The translations under genes were made by a program, and so were the position numbers. The notes under the pieces were generated by a model. The model saw nothing but the letters and a program-made list of their open reading frames with translations, did not search any database and had not been told where the DNA came from. Shown here piece by piece: positions 7,465 through 15,141 of a stretch of DNA of 64,000 bases (positions are counted from its first letter, which is position 1; each line of letters opens with the position of its first letter). Source of the stretch: Halobacillus_B rhizosphaerae (GTDB taxonomy: Bacteria > Bacillota > Bacilli > Bacillales > Halobacillaceae). The DNA is taken from assembly GCF_046719735.1 (NCBI RefSeq), contig NZ_JAUTWQ010000011.1, forward strand, positions 171,079 through 235,078, read 5' to 3'.

Positions 7465-9210
7465 ATGTTTGAGTTGCTGTTACCGATGCTGGAACGACTG
7501 GGAATCATCGTGACGGTTGCTTTCATCATAACAAGGTTTCGCTTTTTTAGAGAACTAATTGATCGAAAGAAACTGAACCGTCGCCAACATGTAATGGCTA
7601 TTGCTTTTTTTGGTTTGTTTGGAATTATCGGTACGTATACAGGGATCACGTATAACACGAATTCTTTAGAGTTTGGAAGCTGGGTGATGAATGTTGGTCA
7701 GACTGAAGCGATTGCCAACTCTCGGGTGATTGGCATTGTAGCGGCGGGTTTATTCGGCGGATATCGAATCGGGATCGGTGCAGGGGCGATCGCGGGACTT
7801 CACCGATTATCGCTTGGAGGATTTACGGGTGCTGCCTGTGGGATTTCGGCAGTAATTGCAGGCATCATTTCCGGCTTCTTTCATAAGAAAGATCAGCCCT
7901 TAAAACTGAAAACCGCACTGCTAGTGGGTTCATTTGCTGAAACCGTGCAAATGGGCATCATCTTAATCGGGGCAAAACCTTTCCATCAGGCGTGGGCACT
8001 TGTACAGGAGATCGGTATTCCTATGATTGTAGCCAACGGTGTAGGATCGGCTTTGTTTTTGCTGATTATTCGAAATGTATTAAATGAAGAAGAAAAAGCC
8101 GGTGCGATTCAGGCTCAGAAAGCATTGAGGCTTGCAGAGCGTACAATCTCCTATTTACGTAAGGGACTTACAAGCGATTCGGCACTGAAGGTTTCGCAAA
8201 TTATTTATGATGAAGTAGAAGTAAGCGCCATTTCGATAACCAATGAAGAAAAGATCCTCGCTCACGTGGGGCTGGCTGATGACCATCATAAGGCTGGAGA
8301 AACGATCCAGACTCATGCGACGCGCAAGGTCATTCGCACGGGGAGTCTGGTGGTTGCCAAGCATGAGGACATTAATTGCAACCATGAGGATTGTCAGCTC
8401 GGGGCCGCGGTGATTGCCCCTCTAAAACGGCGCCAGGAAGTGGTAGGAACCTTGAAGTTCTACGTAAGGTCAGAAAAATCAGTGTCTAATGTCTTACTTG
8501 AACTCATTCAAGGGTTGAGTGCGTTATTAGGCCAGCAGCTGGAAATTGCTGATGCAGAAAGGGCACAGGAACTTGCTCGTGAAGCAGAGGTGAAAGCCCT
8601 GCAGGCACAAGTGAATCCACATTTTCTATTCAATTCATTGAATGTAATTGTTTCACTTATTCGTTCTGAACCTAATCGGGCTCGAGCGCTGTTGATAGCT
8701 TTATCAAAATTTTTCAGACAGAACTTGGGGGCTACCACCAGAATATGGACCTCTCTAGGAGAAGAACTAAATCATGTGAAAGCTTACTTATTAATAGAAG
8801 AAACAAGGTTTGTAGATAAGCTCCATGTTCATTATGAAATTGAGGAATCCACTTTAAAAGCAAGAATCGCTCCTCTAACTCTGCAGCCTTTAGTGGAAAA
8901 TTGTATTAAACATGGCATTAAGGAACGGGAAGGTGATGCCGAAATTACGATTCGTGTTCAAAGCAGCGAAGAGGGAGTGAAGATCTCAGTTATTGATAAT
9001 GGACAGGGAATAGATGCTGAGCGTTTAAATAGTCTTGGTGTGGTTGAAGTGAATTCAGAAGAAGGCACAGGATTAGGCCTTTATAATGTTAATAAACGAT
9101 TAGAACACATGCACGGAGAACGTTCCAAATTAAAGATCGAAAGTGAACTTGGAAAAGGAACCATAATTTCTTTTGTCATTCCGGACTTTCGAGAGGAGGT
9201 GCCTGCTTGA
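7465..9210 (+). CDS. lytS: LytS-family sensor histidine kinase
   Basis: The 581-residue protein has an N-terminal 5TM-LYT membrane sensor (about residues 1-200), a GAF-like domain (about 215-355), a LytS-type phosphoacceptor motif QAQVNPHFLFNSLN near residue 390, and a C-terminal ATPase domain with NCIKHGI, VIDNGQGID and GTGLGLYNV. In this family the kinase responds to extracellular pyruvate or membrane state and phosphorylates a LytTR regulator. The stop codon overlaps the start of the regulator gene, so they are translationally coupled. The downstream CstA transporter gene suggests a role like E. coli BtsS, which senses pyruvate and controls a CstA-family carrier. The ligand is inference. 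Confidence 0.92.
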   Translation: MFELLLPMLERLGIIVTVAFIITRFRFFRELIDRKKLNRRQHVMAIAFFGLFGIIGTYTGITYNTNSLEFGSWVMNVGQTEAIANSRVIGIVAAGLFGGYRIGIGAGAIAGLHRLSLGGFTGAACGISAVIAGIISGFFHKKDQPLKLKTALLVGSFAETVQMGIILIGAKPFHQAWALVQEIGIPMIVANGVGSALFLLIIRNVLNEEEKAGAIQAQKALRLAERTISYLRKGLTSDSALKVSQIIYDEVEVSAISITNEEKILAHVGLADDHHKAGETIQTHATRKVIRTGSLVVAKHEDINCNHEDCQLGAAVIAPLKRRQEVVGTLKFYVRSEKSVSNVLLELIQGLSALLGQQLEIADAERAQELAREAEVKALQAQVNPHFLFNSLNVIVSLIRSEPNRARALLIALSKFFRQNLGATTRIWTSLGEELNHVKAYLLIEETRFVDKLHVHYEIEESTLKARIAPLTLQPLVENCIKHGIKEREGDAEITIRVQSSEEGVKISVIDNGQGIDAERLNSLGVVEVNSEEGTGLGLYNVNKRLEHMHGERSKLKIESELGKGTIISFVIPDFREEVPA

Positions 9211-9941
9211 GTAACCCTATTACTGTCGTTGTAGTGGATGATGAGCGATTCAGCCGGGAAGAACTCGTTTATTTGTTAAAACAATTCCCTTCCGTCGAGG
9301 TAGTCGGAGAGGCGGATTCAGGAGAAAAAGCGGTCATGCAGACGATTCAGAAGCAGCCAGATGTGTTGTTTCTGGATGTCGAAATGCCCAAAATGGACGG
9401 AATGGCAGTAGCGAAGTCTGTACAGGAATTAAAGAAAGTTCCAAGAATTGTCTTCGCTACTGCTTATCCTGATTTTGCAGTAGAGGCGTTTCGGCATGAG
9501 GCCATTGATTACTTATTAAAGCCTTTCGATGAAGAACAGCTTAAGGAAGCCATTTCCCGCTTAGAAAAGCAGTTCTTTAAAGAAGAGGTCCCTTCCACAG
9601 GTGTTTCAGCACCGTCAAAACTCGCTGTAGAAGGGGAGGACGCGATTCATTATTTAGATCCCCGAGATATCATCTATATATATCGAGAGGAAAGGATAAC
9701 TAAAATTGTGGATAAACAAAGGACGCATGAAACAAAGTTGGCGCTGAAAGAAGTGGAAAGCCGTCTCGCTGCGTTTTCATTCTACCGGGTCCACAAAAGC
9801 TATCTAGTAAATCTGGAATACATTGACGGGCTGACGCCATGGTTTAATGGGGCTTACCAATTAGAACTGCGAGGAATAAATGAAAAGCTATCGGTCAGCA
9901 GGAACTATGTAAAGGGCTTAAGACAGAAGCTAGAGCTCTAA
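9207..9941 (+). CDS. lytT: LytTR-family response regulator
   Basis: The 244-residue product begins with a receiver domain whose phosphoacceptor is Asp57 in LFLDVEMPKMDG, with the acidic pair DDE at residues 11-13 and lysine in LLKPFD. Residues from about 135 on form a LytTR DNA-binding domain, containing HYLDPRDIIYIYREE and FYRVHKSYLVNL. It starts at a TTG that overlaps the kinase stop codon by four bases and has GGAGG upstream. Its likely target is the cstA gene 190 bases downstream, by analogy with BtsR-btsT and LytT-lrgAB (pftAB); the operator cannot be pinned down by eye. Confidence 0.92.
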   Translation: MSNPITVVVVDDERFSREELVYLLKQFPSVEVVGEADSGEKAVMQTIQKQPDVLFLDVEMPKMDGMAVAKSVQELKKVPRIVFATAYPDFAVEAFRHEAIDYLLKPFDEEQLKEAISRLEKQFFKEEVPSTGVSAPSKLAVEGEDAIHYLDPRDIIYIYREERITKIVDKQRTHETKLALKEVESRLAAFSFYRVHKSYLVNLEYIDGLTPWFNGAYQLELRGINEKLSVSRNYVKGLRQKLEL

Positions 9942-10064
9942 TCATGAAATAGTTACTTTCTGGATCTGGTATTTGCCAGGTGTCTCCTTCTAATTTCCAA
10001 TTTTCGATGCTTCTTACAGGCGTGTTGTTCCTTCAAATGAACATCTTAGACAAGAATCCGCATA

Positions 10065-10078
10065 GGAAAGCGTTTTCT
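10065..10078 (+). promoter_or_regulatory. Candidate cre site (CcpA operator) before cstA
   Basis: The sequence GGAAAGCGTTTTCT is a near-palindrome that fits the catabolite-responsive-element consensus TGWAANCGNTNWCA except at the outer positions. It lies about 50 bases before the proposed cstA start, a position that would allow CcpA repression in the presence of preferred sugars. Confidence 0.55.
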
Positions 10079-10127
10079 TGCTATGATCTTTGTAAGCGAT
10101 TTCAAAGAAATGAAGGAGGACGCTGGA

Positions 10128-11570
10128 TTGATTACTTTTCTTGTTAGTATCGTACTTTTAGTTGTCGGCTATTTTACTTATGGTAAATTCGTAGAGAAAA
10201 TATTTGGAATCAATACAGAACGGAAGACACCTGCTTACACTCATAGTGACGGCGTGGATTATCTGCCTATGGGAGAGAAGAAAAATGCGCTTATTCAGCT
10301 CTTGAATATAGCAGGAGTAGGACCTATTTTCGGCCCGATACTCGGGGCGCTTTATGGGCCGGTGGCATTTATTTGGATTGTCGTCGGTTGTATCTTTGGA
10401 GGGGCTGTCCATGACTACTTAACAGGGATGATTTCTATCCGCAATCGTGGGGCACATTTACCTGAACTGGCTGGTAAGTTTTTAGGCAGAGTGATGAAAC
10501 ACGTAGTTAACGCTTTTGCAATTTTATTACTTGTTCTGGTAGGTACAGTATTTGTCACCGCACCTGCTGATTTGCTTCATAATATGACGAGCAGCTGGCT
10601 GGCATTACCGGTTATATTGTTTGCAATTTTTGCTTATTATCTGCTTGCTACACTACTTCCGATTGATAAAATCATTGGTCGATTCTATCCGTTATTCGGA
10701 GCATTGCTCTTGATTAGTGCGATTGGAGTAGGCGCTGCTCTCATCTTTACTGGAGCACCAATTCCTGAGCTGTCCTTTACGAATATGCACCCAGATCATG
10801 CTCCAATCTTTCCACTCCTGTTCTTGACGATATCGTGCGGTGCATTGTCGGGGTTCCATGCTACACAAACGCCGATTATCTCGCGGACTACGCAGCAGGA
10901 GAAACAGGGACGCCGGATTTTTTACGGTATGATGATTGCTGAAGGGATCATTGCTATGATTTGGGCAGCAGCTGCCATGAGCTTATTTGGCGGATCTGGA
11001 GGATTGAATGAGGTGCTGGCGAACGGTGGACCAGCTGCAGTCGTAAGTGAAGTATCTACTAGCATGCTGGGAGCTGTTGGTGGAACCTTGGCTGTGCTGG
11101 GAGTTATTGTACTGCCTATCACTTCCGGAGACACGGCCTTCCGTAGTGCCCGTATGATTATTGCTGACTATCTTAAAGTTTCCCAAACTAAAGTAATGAA
11201 TCGCATGTGGATAGCGATCCCTATGTTTGTGATTTCCTTTGGATTAACGAAGATTGACTTTACTTTGCTGTGGCGGTACTTTTCCTGGGCCAATCAATCA
11301 ACGGCCATGATTGCCCTCTGGGTGGGAGCGATGTATTTATTCCTGGCAAGGAAAAACTATTGGATTGCAGCGATTCCTGCTGCCTTTATGACCATGGCCA
11401 CCTTTACGTATATACTGAATGCACCTATTGGCTTTGGAATGTCCTTAAATGTATCCTATGTAATTTCGATGATTATAACTGTTGTTATAGTGGCAGCATT
11501 CTTTATTGCTGCAAAACGCGGCCTGGATAAAAACATTCCTCTGGAAGAAGGCTTAAAACCGACAGCATAA
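10128..11570 (+). CDS. cstA: CstA-family transporter, probable pyruvate/amino-acid symporter
   Basis: The 480-residue product (from TTG 10128) is a short-form CstA carbon-starvation protein with about twelve hydrophobic segments and the family stretches GPIFGPILGALYG, VHDYLTGMISIRNRG and HATQTPIISRTTQQEK. E. coli relatives BtsT and CstA import pyruvate. I prefer the TTG at 10128 because an AAGGAGG lies eight bases before it and MITFLVSIV begins the first membrane span; an ATG at 10083 would add 15 polar residues with a poor binding site. The adjacent LytS/LytT pair probably regulates it, and a cre-like site suggests additional carbon catabolite control. Confidence 0.9.
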   Translation: MITFLVSIVLLVVGYFTYGKFVEKIFGINTERKTPAYTHSDGVDYLPMGEKKNALIQLLNIAGVGPIFGPILGALYGPVAFIWIVVGCIFGGAVHDYLTGMISIRNRGAHLPELAGKFLGRVMKHVVNAFAILLLVLVGTVFVTAPADLLHNMTSSWLALPVILFAIFAYYLLATLLPIDKIIGRFYPLFGALLLISAIGVGAALIFTGAPIPELSFTNMHPDHAPIFPLLFLTISCGALSGFHATQTPIISRTTQQEKQGRRIFYGMMIAEGIIAMIWAAAAMSLFGGSGGLNEVLANGGPAAVVSEVSTSMLGAVGGTLAVLGVIVLPITSGDTAFRSARMIIADYLKVSQTKVMNRMWIAIPMFVISFGLTKIDFTLLWRYFSWANQSTAMIALWVGAMYLFLARKNYWIAAIPAAFMTMATFTYILNAPIGFGMSLNVSYVISMIITVVIVAAFFIAAKRGLDKNIPLEEGLKPTA

Positions 11571-11667
11571 GTAGAAGTTCAAGAACAATAATGGAAATCT
11601 TGGAAGTAAGTTTAGTTTGTCTTCTTTCATGATGATATAGAATGGAAACGAGTGTTTCTAAAATAAT

Positions 11668-11706
11668 GAAAACCCGGGCCAATGGAAATAAATGGTCCGG
11701 GTTTTC
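11668..11706 (+). terminator. Intrinsic terminator after cstA
   Basis: Arms AAAACCCGGGCC and GGTCCGGGTTTT flank a short loop, with one G-U pair. Confidence 0.8.
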
Positions 11707-11815
11707 GTTAGATGAAATTTTTTACCCCACTTTAATATCCTTTGATTTTAAAGGAAGTAGAAGTTTCCAATCAAGAATTTCAGTGAATGAGAATATTACA
11801 TAAGGAGGAGATAGA

Positions 11816-12091
11816 ATGACGAACACCATCCACGAAGAAAAAGAGAGGTTATATATAGGGGAATCAGATCAGCCTGATGCAGAGTTGGTTTTTGAGGAGA
11901 AAAATCAGGAAATGATCATTACGCATACAATCGTCGATCCAAAGCTGCAGGGGAAAGGTCTTGCTTCTAAGCTCGTAGAATACGCTGTAAGCTATGCAAG
12001 GGAACATGGGTTGAAAATAAAGCCCGTTTGTTCCTTTGCACAGCATTATCTAACGGATAATCCCAAGTATGAGGATATAATAAAGCGGTAA
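11816..12091 (+). CDS. Small GNAT-like acetyltransferase (YidJ/NATD1 type)
   Basis: The 91-residue protein belongs to the short Gcn5-like family of COG2388. The acetyl-CoA loop is visible in HTIVDPKLQGKGLASKLVEYAV, with the preceding strand and the C-terminal VCSFAQHYLTDNPKY, both characteristic. The cysteine-containing VCSF segment is part of the family active site. Substrates are not known. It has a strong AAGGAGG site and its own terminator, so it is probably monocistronic. Confidence 0.82.
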   Translation: MTNTIHEEKERLYIGESDQPDAELVFEEKNQEMIITHTIVDPKLQGKGLASKLVEYAVSYAREHGLKIKPVCSFAQHYLTDNPKYEDIIKR

Positions 12092-12144
12092 TAAGAGGAA
12101 ATGGATGAGTTGAAATAGGATCAATAAAAGACCTGCATAGTAAT

Positions 12145-12186
12145 AAAGACCTGAACCAAGGTAAAAACAACGGTTCAGGTCTTTTG
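12145..12186 (+). terminator. Intrinsic terminator
   Basis: Arms AAAGACCTGAACC (12145-12157) and GGTTCAGGTCTTT (12172-12184) form a 13-bp stem followed by T residues. Confidence 0.85.
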
Positions 12187-12231
12187 CTGATTAAAGCTCT
12201 TTGTTTCAGTTTCTTTTAATTTGCAGCTTGA

Positions 12232-12423
12232 TCAGACTTCCCTGCGAAAGAAACTTAAAATACCGAGATAAATAAGTACTAATGAGAAGAAGGCGATGGC
12301 GAGGTAGCCGACAACAGAAAAGAATTGATCTAAATCGTTAAGAAACGTCCCAGTATCAGGCAGAAGCGAAAAGGCAAAACCAGCAAACACACATGACAGA
12401 TACAGAAATACTCTTTTATCCAT
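12232..12423 (-). CDS. Small two-span membrane protein of unknown function
   Basis: A 63-residue product with two hydrophobic stretches, about residues 5-21 and 36-57, and a positively charged C terminus (FFRREV). The ribosome binding site AAAGGAGGGGG eight bases upstream of the ATG is among the strongest in the window, which supports a real gene. No family is recognised. It lies downstream of the proposed non-coding RNA on the same strand, separated from it by a terminator and about 120 bases. Confidence 0.68.
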   Translation of the reverse strand: MDKRVFLYLSCVFAGFAFSLLPDTGTFLNDLDQFFSVVGYLAIAFFSLVLIYLGILSFFRREV

Positions 12424-12542
12424 TTAATCCCCCTCCTTTACATCCAATATATGCTCGGCTATTCTCGATTATTTAACTAAACAAAAAAATAATCGAAGGA
12501 GAGGGCTTGTCCATCTATCCTGTCATTCTTATTCGTTATTTT

Positions 12543-12583
12543 AAGAAAAAAAACCCTCTTCTTGATAGGATGCAAGAAGAGGG
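12543..12583 (-). terminator. Strong intrinsic terminator of the candidate ncRNA
   Basis: An 11-bp stem, CCCTCTTCTTG with CAAGAAGAGGG (12554-12564 and 12573-12583), is followed on the minus strand by eight T residues. On the plus strand no T-run follows, so it works for the minus transcript. Confidence 0.85.
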
Positions 12584-12829
12584 TATGGCAGAGACTCTTT
12601 CATTTAGGGAGACCTACCATGAAATCTACAGGTCTATCCTTCCTGACGGGGAAGAATAGAAAGGGTGATTCGACGTAAGACACCAAAGAGAGTTTCAAGA
12701 AAGCTTGAAACAATTGACCAGAATCCTTGAGTAACCATCTATTCAATAAAGAAACTCTGAGAAAGGTCTTCTCAGCAAGAAAACCTTGTCAGATGAAGGC
12801 TCAAGAATAAGAGTTTTCCCATTTGGTTA
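12545..12829 (-). ncRNA. Candidate structured non-coding RNA of unknown class
   Basis: No reading frame with a ribosome binding site is found on either strand, but this strand has an extended -10 (TGGTATAAT, 12835-12843) at one end and a strong terminator at the other. In between are several stem-loops: an 8-bp stem AGTAACCA with TGGTTACT closing a 100-base domain (12730-12737 with 12824-12831), a 7-bp hairpin CTGAGAA/TTCTCAG (12757-12775), an 8-bp hairpin GTTTCAAG/CTTGAAAC (12692-12711) and AGACCT/AGGTCT (12610-12635). The predicted transcript is about 285 nucleotides. It does not match my knowledge of RNase P RNA, SRP RNA, tmRNA, 6S RNA or common riboswitches. It could instead be a long leader of the small gene at 12232-12423. 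Confidence 0.55.
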
Positions 12830-12834
12830 CTTCC

Positions 12835-12843
12835 ATTATACCA
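12835..12843 (-). promoter_or_regulatory. Extended -10 promoter of the candidate ncRNA
   Basis: Read on the minus strand the sequence is TGGTATAAT, a perfect -10 hexamer with the TGn extension. A good -35 hexamer is not seen, as is common with extended -10 promoters. It places the transcript start near 12828. Confidence 0.55.
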
Positions 12844-13028
12844 CCCATAGTGTCTGTCCTGCTTTGGGAAAACTAGAGGGTGAAATAGCAAATGATTGAA
12901 AGGTAAAGGTAAGTATTTTCTCAAGTTTTTACTTCAATTTACACAAATTCCATAATTAACAAGAAGACATTGTCGAAGGGGAAGGAATCGTGTAAGATGA
13001 AGGTATTATATGAAATCGGGGTGGATGC

Positions 13029-13637
13029 ATGGATTTTAAAAGTGTAGGTTATTTGATCCAAATGCAGGCAATGTCGGCAATGAAAGGTTCGGAAAGCGGG
13101 TCTCTCTCTGAAGGAATTGGTAGTGTGGCGTTTAGAGGGGTTCTGGCAGCGGCTTTATCACCCTCGGTTCAGCAGTCCTCTTCAGCAGTAGATACACCAT
13201 CTCTTTCTGTGTTTCAAACGAAGCCGCTGCCTGTTGTAGATGTGTCAAATCAACTTAAGACGTCAGGCGGAGGCGAAAGCGTAGACGGTTACATAAAGGA
13301 TGCTTCCAATAAATATGGTGTAAATGAGCAGTTAATTCGCTCTGTAGTAAATGCAGAATCCAGCTTCAACCCTAAGGCTGTCAGTCACGCAGGTGCACAA
13401 GGGTTAATGCAGCTTATGCCAGACACTGCGCGCGGTCTTGGCGTCAGCGACCCGCTGGATCCTGAGCAAAACGTGATGGGTGGAACGAAGTACTTACGAC
13501 AAATGCTTGATCGCTATAATGGAGATGAAAAACTTGCTTTAGCTGCTTATAACGCTGGTGCGGGTAACGTAGATAAATATGGAGGGGTTCCTCCTTTTAA
13601 GGAAACACAGCAATATGTAAAGAAAATTTTAGGCTGA
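13029..13637 (+). CDS. Soluble lytic transglycosylase, SLT domain (CwlQ/YjbJ-like)
   Basis: The 202-residue protein has a C-terminal SLT domain from about residue 88. The catalytic glutamate is Glu110 in NAESSFNPKAVS, followed by the family motifs GAQGLMQLMP and AAYNAGAGNV. The first 80 residues are Ser/Val-rich and carry no clear signal peptide, as in B. subtilis YjbJ (CwlQ), a peptidoglycan-cleaving muramidase/transglycosylase of 181 residues. The enzyme would cut glycan strands between MurNAc and GlcNAc. The export route is not evident. The ATG follows a GGGGTGG site. It has its own terminator. Confidence 0.87.
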   Translation: MDFKSVGYLIQMQAMSAMKGSESGSLSEGIGSVAFRGVLAAALSPSVQQSSSAVDTPSLSVFQTKPLPVVDVSNQLKTSGGGESVDGYIKDASNKYGVNEQLIRSVVNAESSFNPKAVSHAGAQGLMQLMPDTARGLGVSDPLDPEQNVMGGTKYLRQMLDRYNGDEKLALAAYNAGAGNVDKYGGVPPFKETQQYVKKILG

Positions 13638-13644
13638 ATAGAAT

Positions 13645-13683
13645 CAGCGCCCGTGCTTGGTCGGTAAGCACGGGCGCTTTGTT
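13645..13683 (+). terminator. Intrinsic terminator after the transglycosylase gene
   Basis: Arms AGCGCCCGTGCTT and AAGCACGGGCGCT form a 13-bp stem followed by T-rich sequence. Confidence 0.88.
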
Positions 13684-13689
13684 TTGATG

Positions 13690-13975
13690 AAAATTATATT
13701 GGGGGCGCCGCGTCATGGTTTTGCTTATGCATACCGGGTCACCCGAGTCGCAGATCCACGCGGTTCTAAGTTATCGACTTCCAGAGGGGAGAAGAGCGCC
13801 CCTCTTGCAGCCGTTTGCTTAGCCCGGAGGATCTAAACGCTCCTTTTCGCTTTTGATCATCCAGCTCCAGCGCCCAGCCCCTCGAGGTCATAAGACAATC
13901 ACCTGTGTGAAAGAAGATCACTTCACACAGGTGATTGTCTTATGCTTGTCGGGTCTCCCAGGGCGCTTTCGCTTT
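13690..13975. repeat. Intergenic repeat element with a perfect 23-bp hairpin
   Basis: This G+C-rich segment contains the blocks GCTTAGCCCGGAGGATCTAA (13818-13837), CAGCCCCTCGAG (13875-13886) and GGGCGCTTTCGCTTT. Closely similar blocks recur at 53281-53401. The style, with CAGCCCCTCGAG and GCTTTCGCTTT, is that of dispersed intergenic repeats in Bacillaceae. Inside it, 13889-13911 and 13922-13944 form a perfect 23-bp inverted repeat with a 10-base loop. No coding potential is seen. Confidence 0.65.
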
Positions 13976-13977
13976 AG

Positions 13978-14529
13978 TTATTTATCGGTTTCGAGTGATT
14001 TGCTCATTTGGAGGTATTGGTTAAATACTTTGGTCATTTCTTTTAGACGGCTTCGTACGTCTTCGTCGATTAGTTCTCCTTGAGTGGAGAAGTGATTGGT
14101 ATGGGTATAGACATAATTTGGAGTTACCATGCAGCGGAAATAATCCAGTATTGGTTTGAGCTGGTTTTCAATAACAAGGTGATGCTGTAAAGTTCCGCCG
14201 TTCGCTACTATGGAAACTGGTTTATAGCGCATAGCCAGTGGTGATACGGCATCAAACAAATTTTTCAAAGTTCCAGGGATGGATCCTTGAAAAATAGGGG
14301 TAGCAATCACATAAGCATCGGCTTCTTCTATTTCTTTAATCAGGGTTTGCATATCGTCATTATATTGATCGGCAGGTCTGCCATCGACAAATTGCATTTC
14401 ATAATTTTCGAGGTCGACAATTTTTGTTTCGTGTTTTTGGGGAAGCTGGCTAATATCTTTATCAATCTCTTCGAGTAAGACTCTCGTTTTTTTCCCAACA
14501 ATGGTACCATTGAGTAATAGAATTTTCAT
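13978..14529 (-). CDS. NADPH-dependent FMN reductase family protein
   Basis: The 183-residue product begins MKILLLNGTIVGKKT, the flavodoxin-like phosphate-binding loop of FMN reductases, and contains ADAYVIATPIFQGSIPGTLKNLFD, the FMN-ring binding region of the family. Such proteins use NAD(P)H to reduce FMN, quinones or azo dyes in the cytosol. I choose the ATG at 14529 because AAAGGGGAG lies nine bases upstream; a longer form from 14553 would have its start upstream of this site. The neighbours give no pathway clue. A repeat element lies immediately downstream. Confidence 0.82.
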   Translation of the reverse strand: MKILLLNGTIVGKKTRVLLEEIDKDISQLPQKHETKIVDLENYEMQFVDGRPADQYNDDMQTLIKEIEEADAYVIATPIFQGSIPGTLKNLFDAVSPLAMRYKPVSIVANGGTLQHHLVIENQLKPILDYFRCMVTPNYVYTHTNHFSTQGELIDEDVRSRLKEMTKVFNQYLQMSKSLETDK

Positions 14530-14784
14530 GGAAAGTTTCTCCCCTTTATTCAATCAAGATGTGAATACACATCACATTAGGAGCAGATAGAAAATAGTTC
14601 GATCATCCTGTGAAAGTGATGGGTGTTTATTTTTTTCTAAGTAAGGCCGAATTATTGAAGGACAAGGCATTCTATACATTAATTATGTTAAAGCATACGT
14701 TCTAATTAAGCAATTGTGACTAAATGGCCGCTGCTCTTAGAATGCTCTTGTCCTCAAGCACTATCCACTGAAGGAGAGAATTCA

Positions 14785-15066
14785 ATGTTTAGATTTTGGA
14801 AGCGTGTTAAATTTGTATTTAATATTAAGAAATCTATCCCCTTTCTTGTGCGTTTCTTTCAATCGAAGGAAGTCAGCCGCAGTAAAAAATGGCTATCGAT
14901 TTTACTGATGTTTGGCTACCTATTGTTCCCCTGGGATATTATACCTGACTTTCTGATATTCTTTGGCATAGTAGATGATTTAGCCGTATTTACCTTTGTT
15001 CTTCAACTTATGGTGAAAATGGCTCCAGAGTCTTTACAGGAAGAGTATCAGCTGAAAGATAAGTGA
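14785..15066 (+). CDS. DUF1232 (YkvA-like) membrane protein
   Basis: The 93-residue product has the DUF1232 core, here LLFPWDIIPDFLIFFGIVDDLAVF, preceded by a hydrophobic segment and a basic N terminus. Proteins of this family are small membrane-associated proteins of unknown function. The ATG at 14785 with AAGGAGAG six bases upstream is the likely start; the frame is open farther upstream but without a binding site. It lies 75 bases before ohr, and the sigma-B-like promoter of ohr starts five bases after its stop codon. Confidence 0.78.
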   Translation: MFRFWKRVKFVFNIKKSIPFLVRFFQSKEVSRSKKWLSILLMFGYLLFPWDIIPDFLIFFGIVDDLAVFTFVLQLMVKMAPESLQEEYQLKDK

Positions 15067-15070
15067 AAAG

Positions 15071-15097
15071 GTTTGAATACGGGGAATTTTCGGGTAC
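15071..15097 (+). promoter_or_regulatory. Candidate sigma-B promoter of ohr
   Basis: GTTTGA (15071-15076), a 15-base spacer and GGGTAC (15092-15097) fit the sigma-B form GTTTWW, 12-15 bases, GGGWAW. In B. subtilis ohrB is a sigma-B target. The nearly palindromic CACATTAATTGTG just downstream could alternatively be a repressor site. Confidence 0.5.
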
Positions 15098-15141
15098 ACA
15101 TTAATTGTGAATCAATATAAAAACTTTTTAGGAGTGATGAT

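Noticed and set aside
10083..10127. ATG 10083 as start of cstA
   Set aside because: It would add 15 polar residues before the first span, and the AAGGAGG site fits the TTG at 10128.
15094..15107. Near-palindrome before ohr as an OhrR operator
   Set aside because: It is short and imperfect, and no ohrR gene is nearby; noted only as an alternative to sigma-B control.
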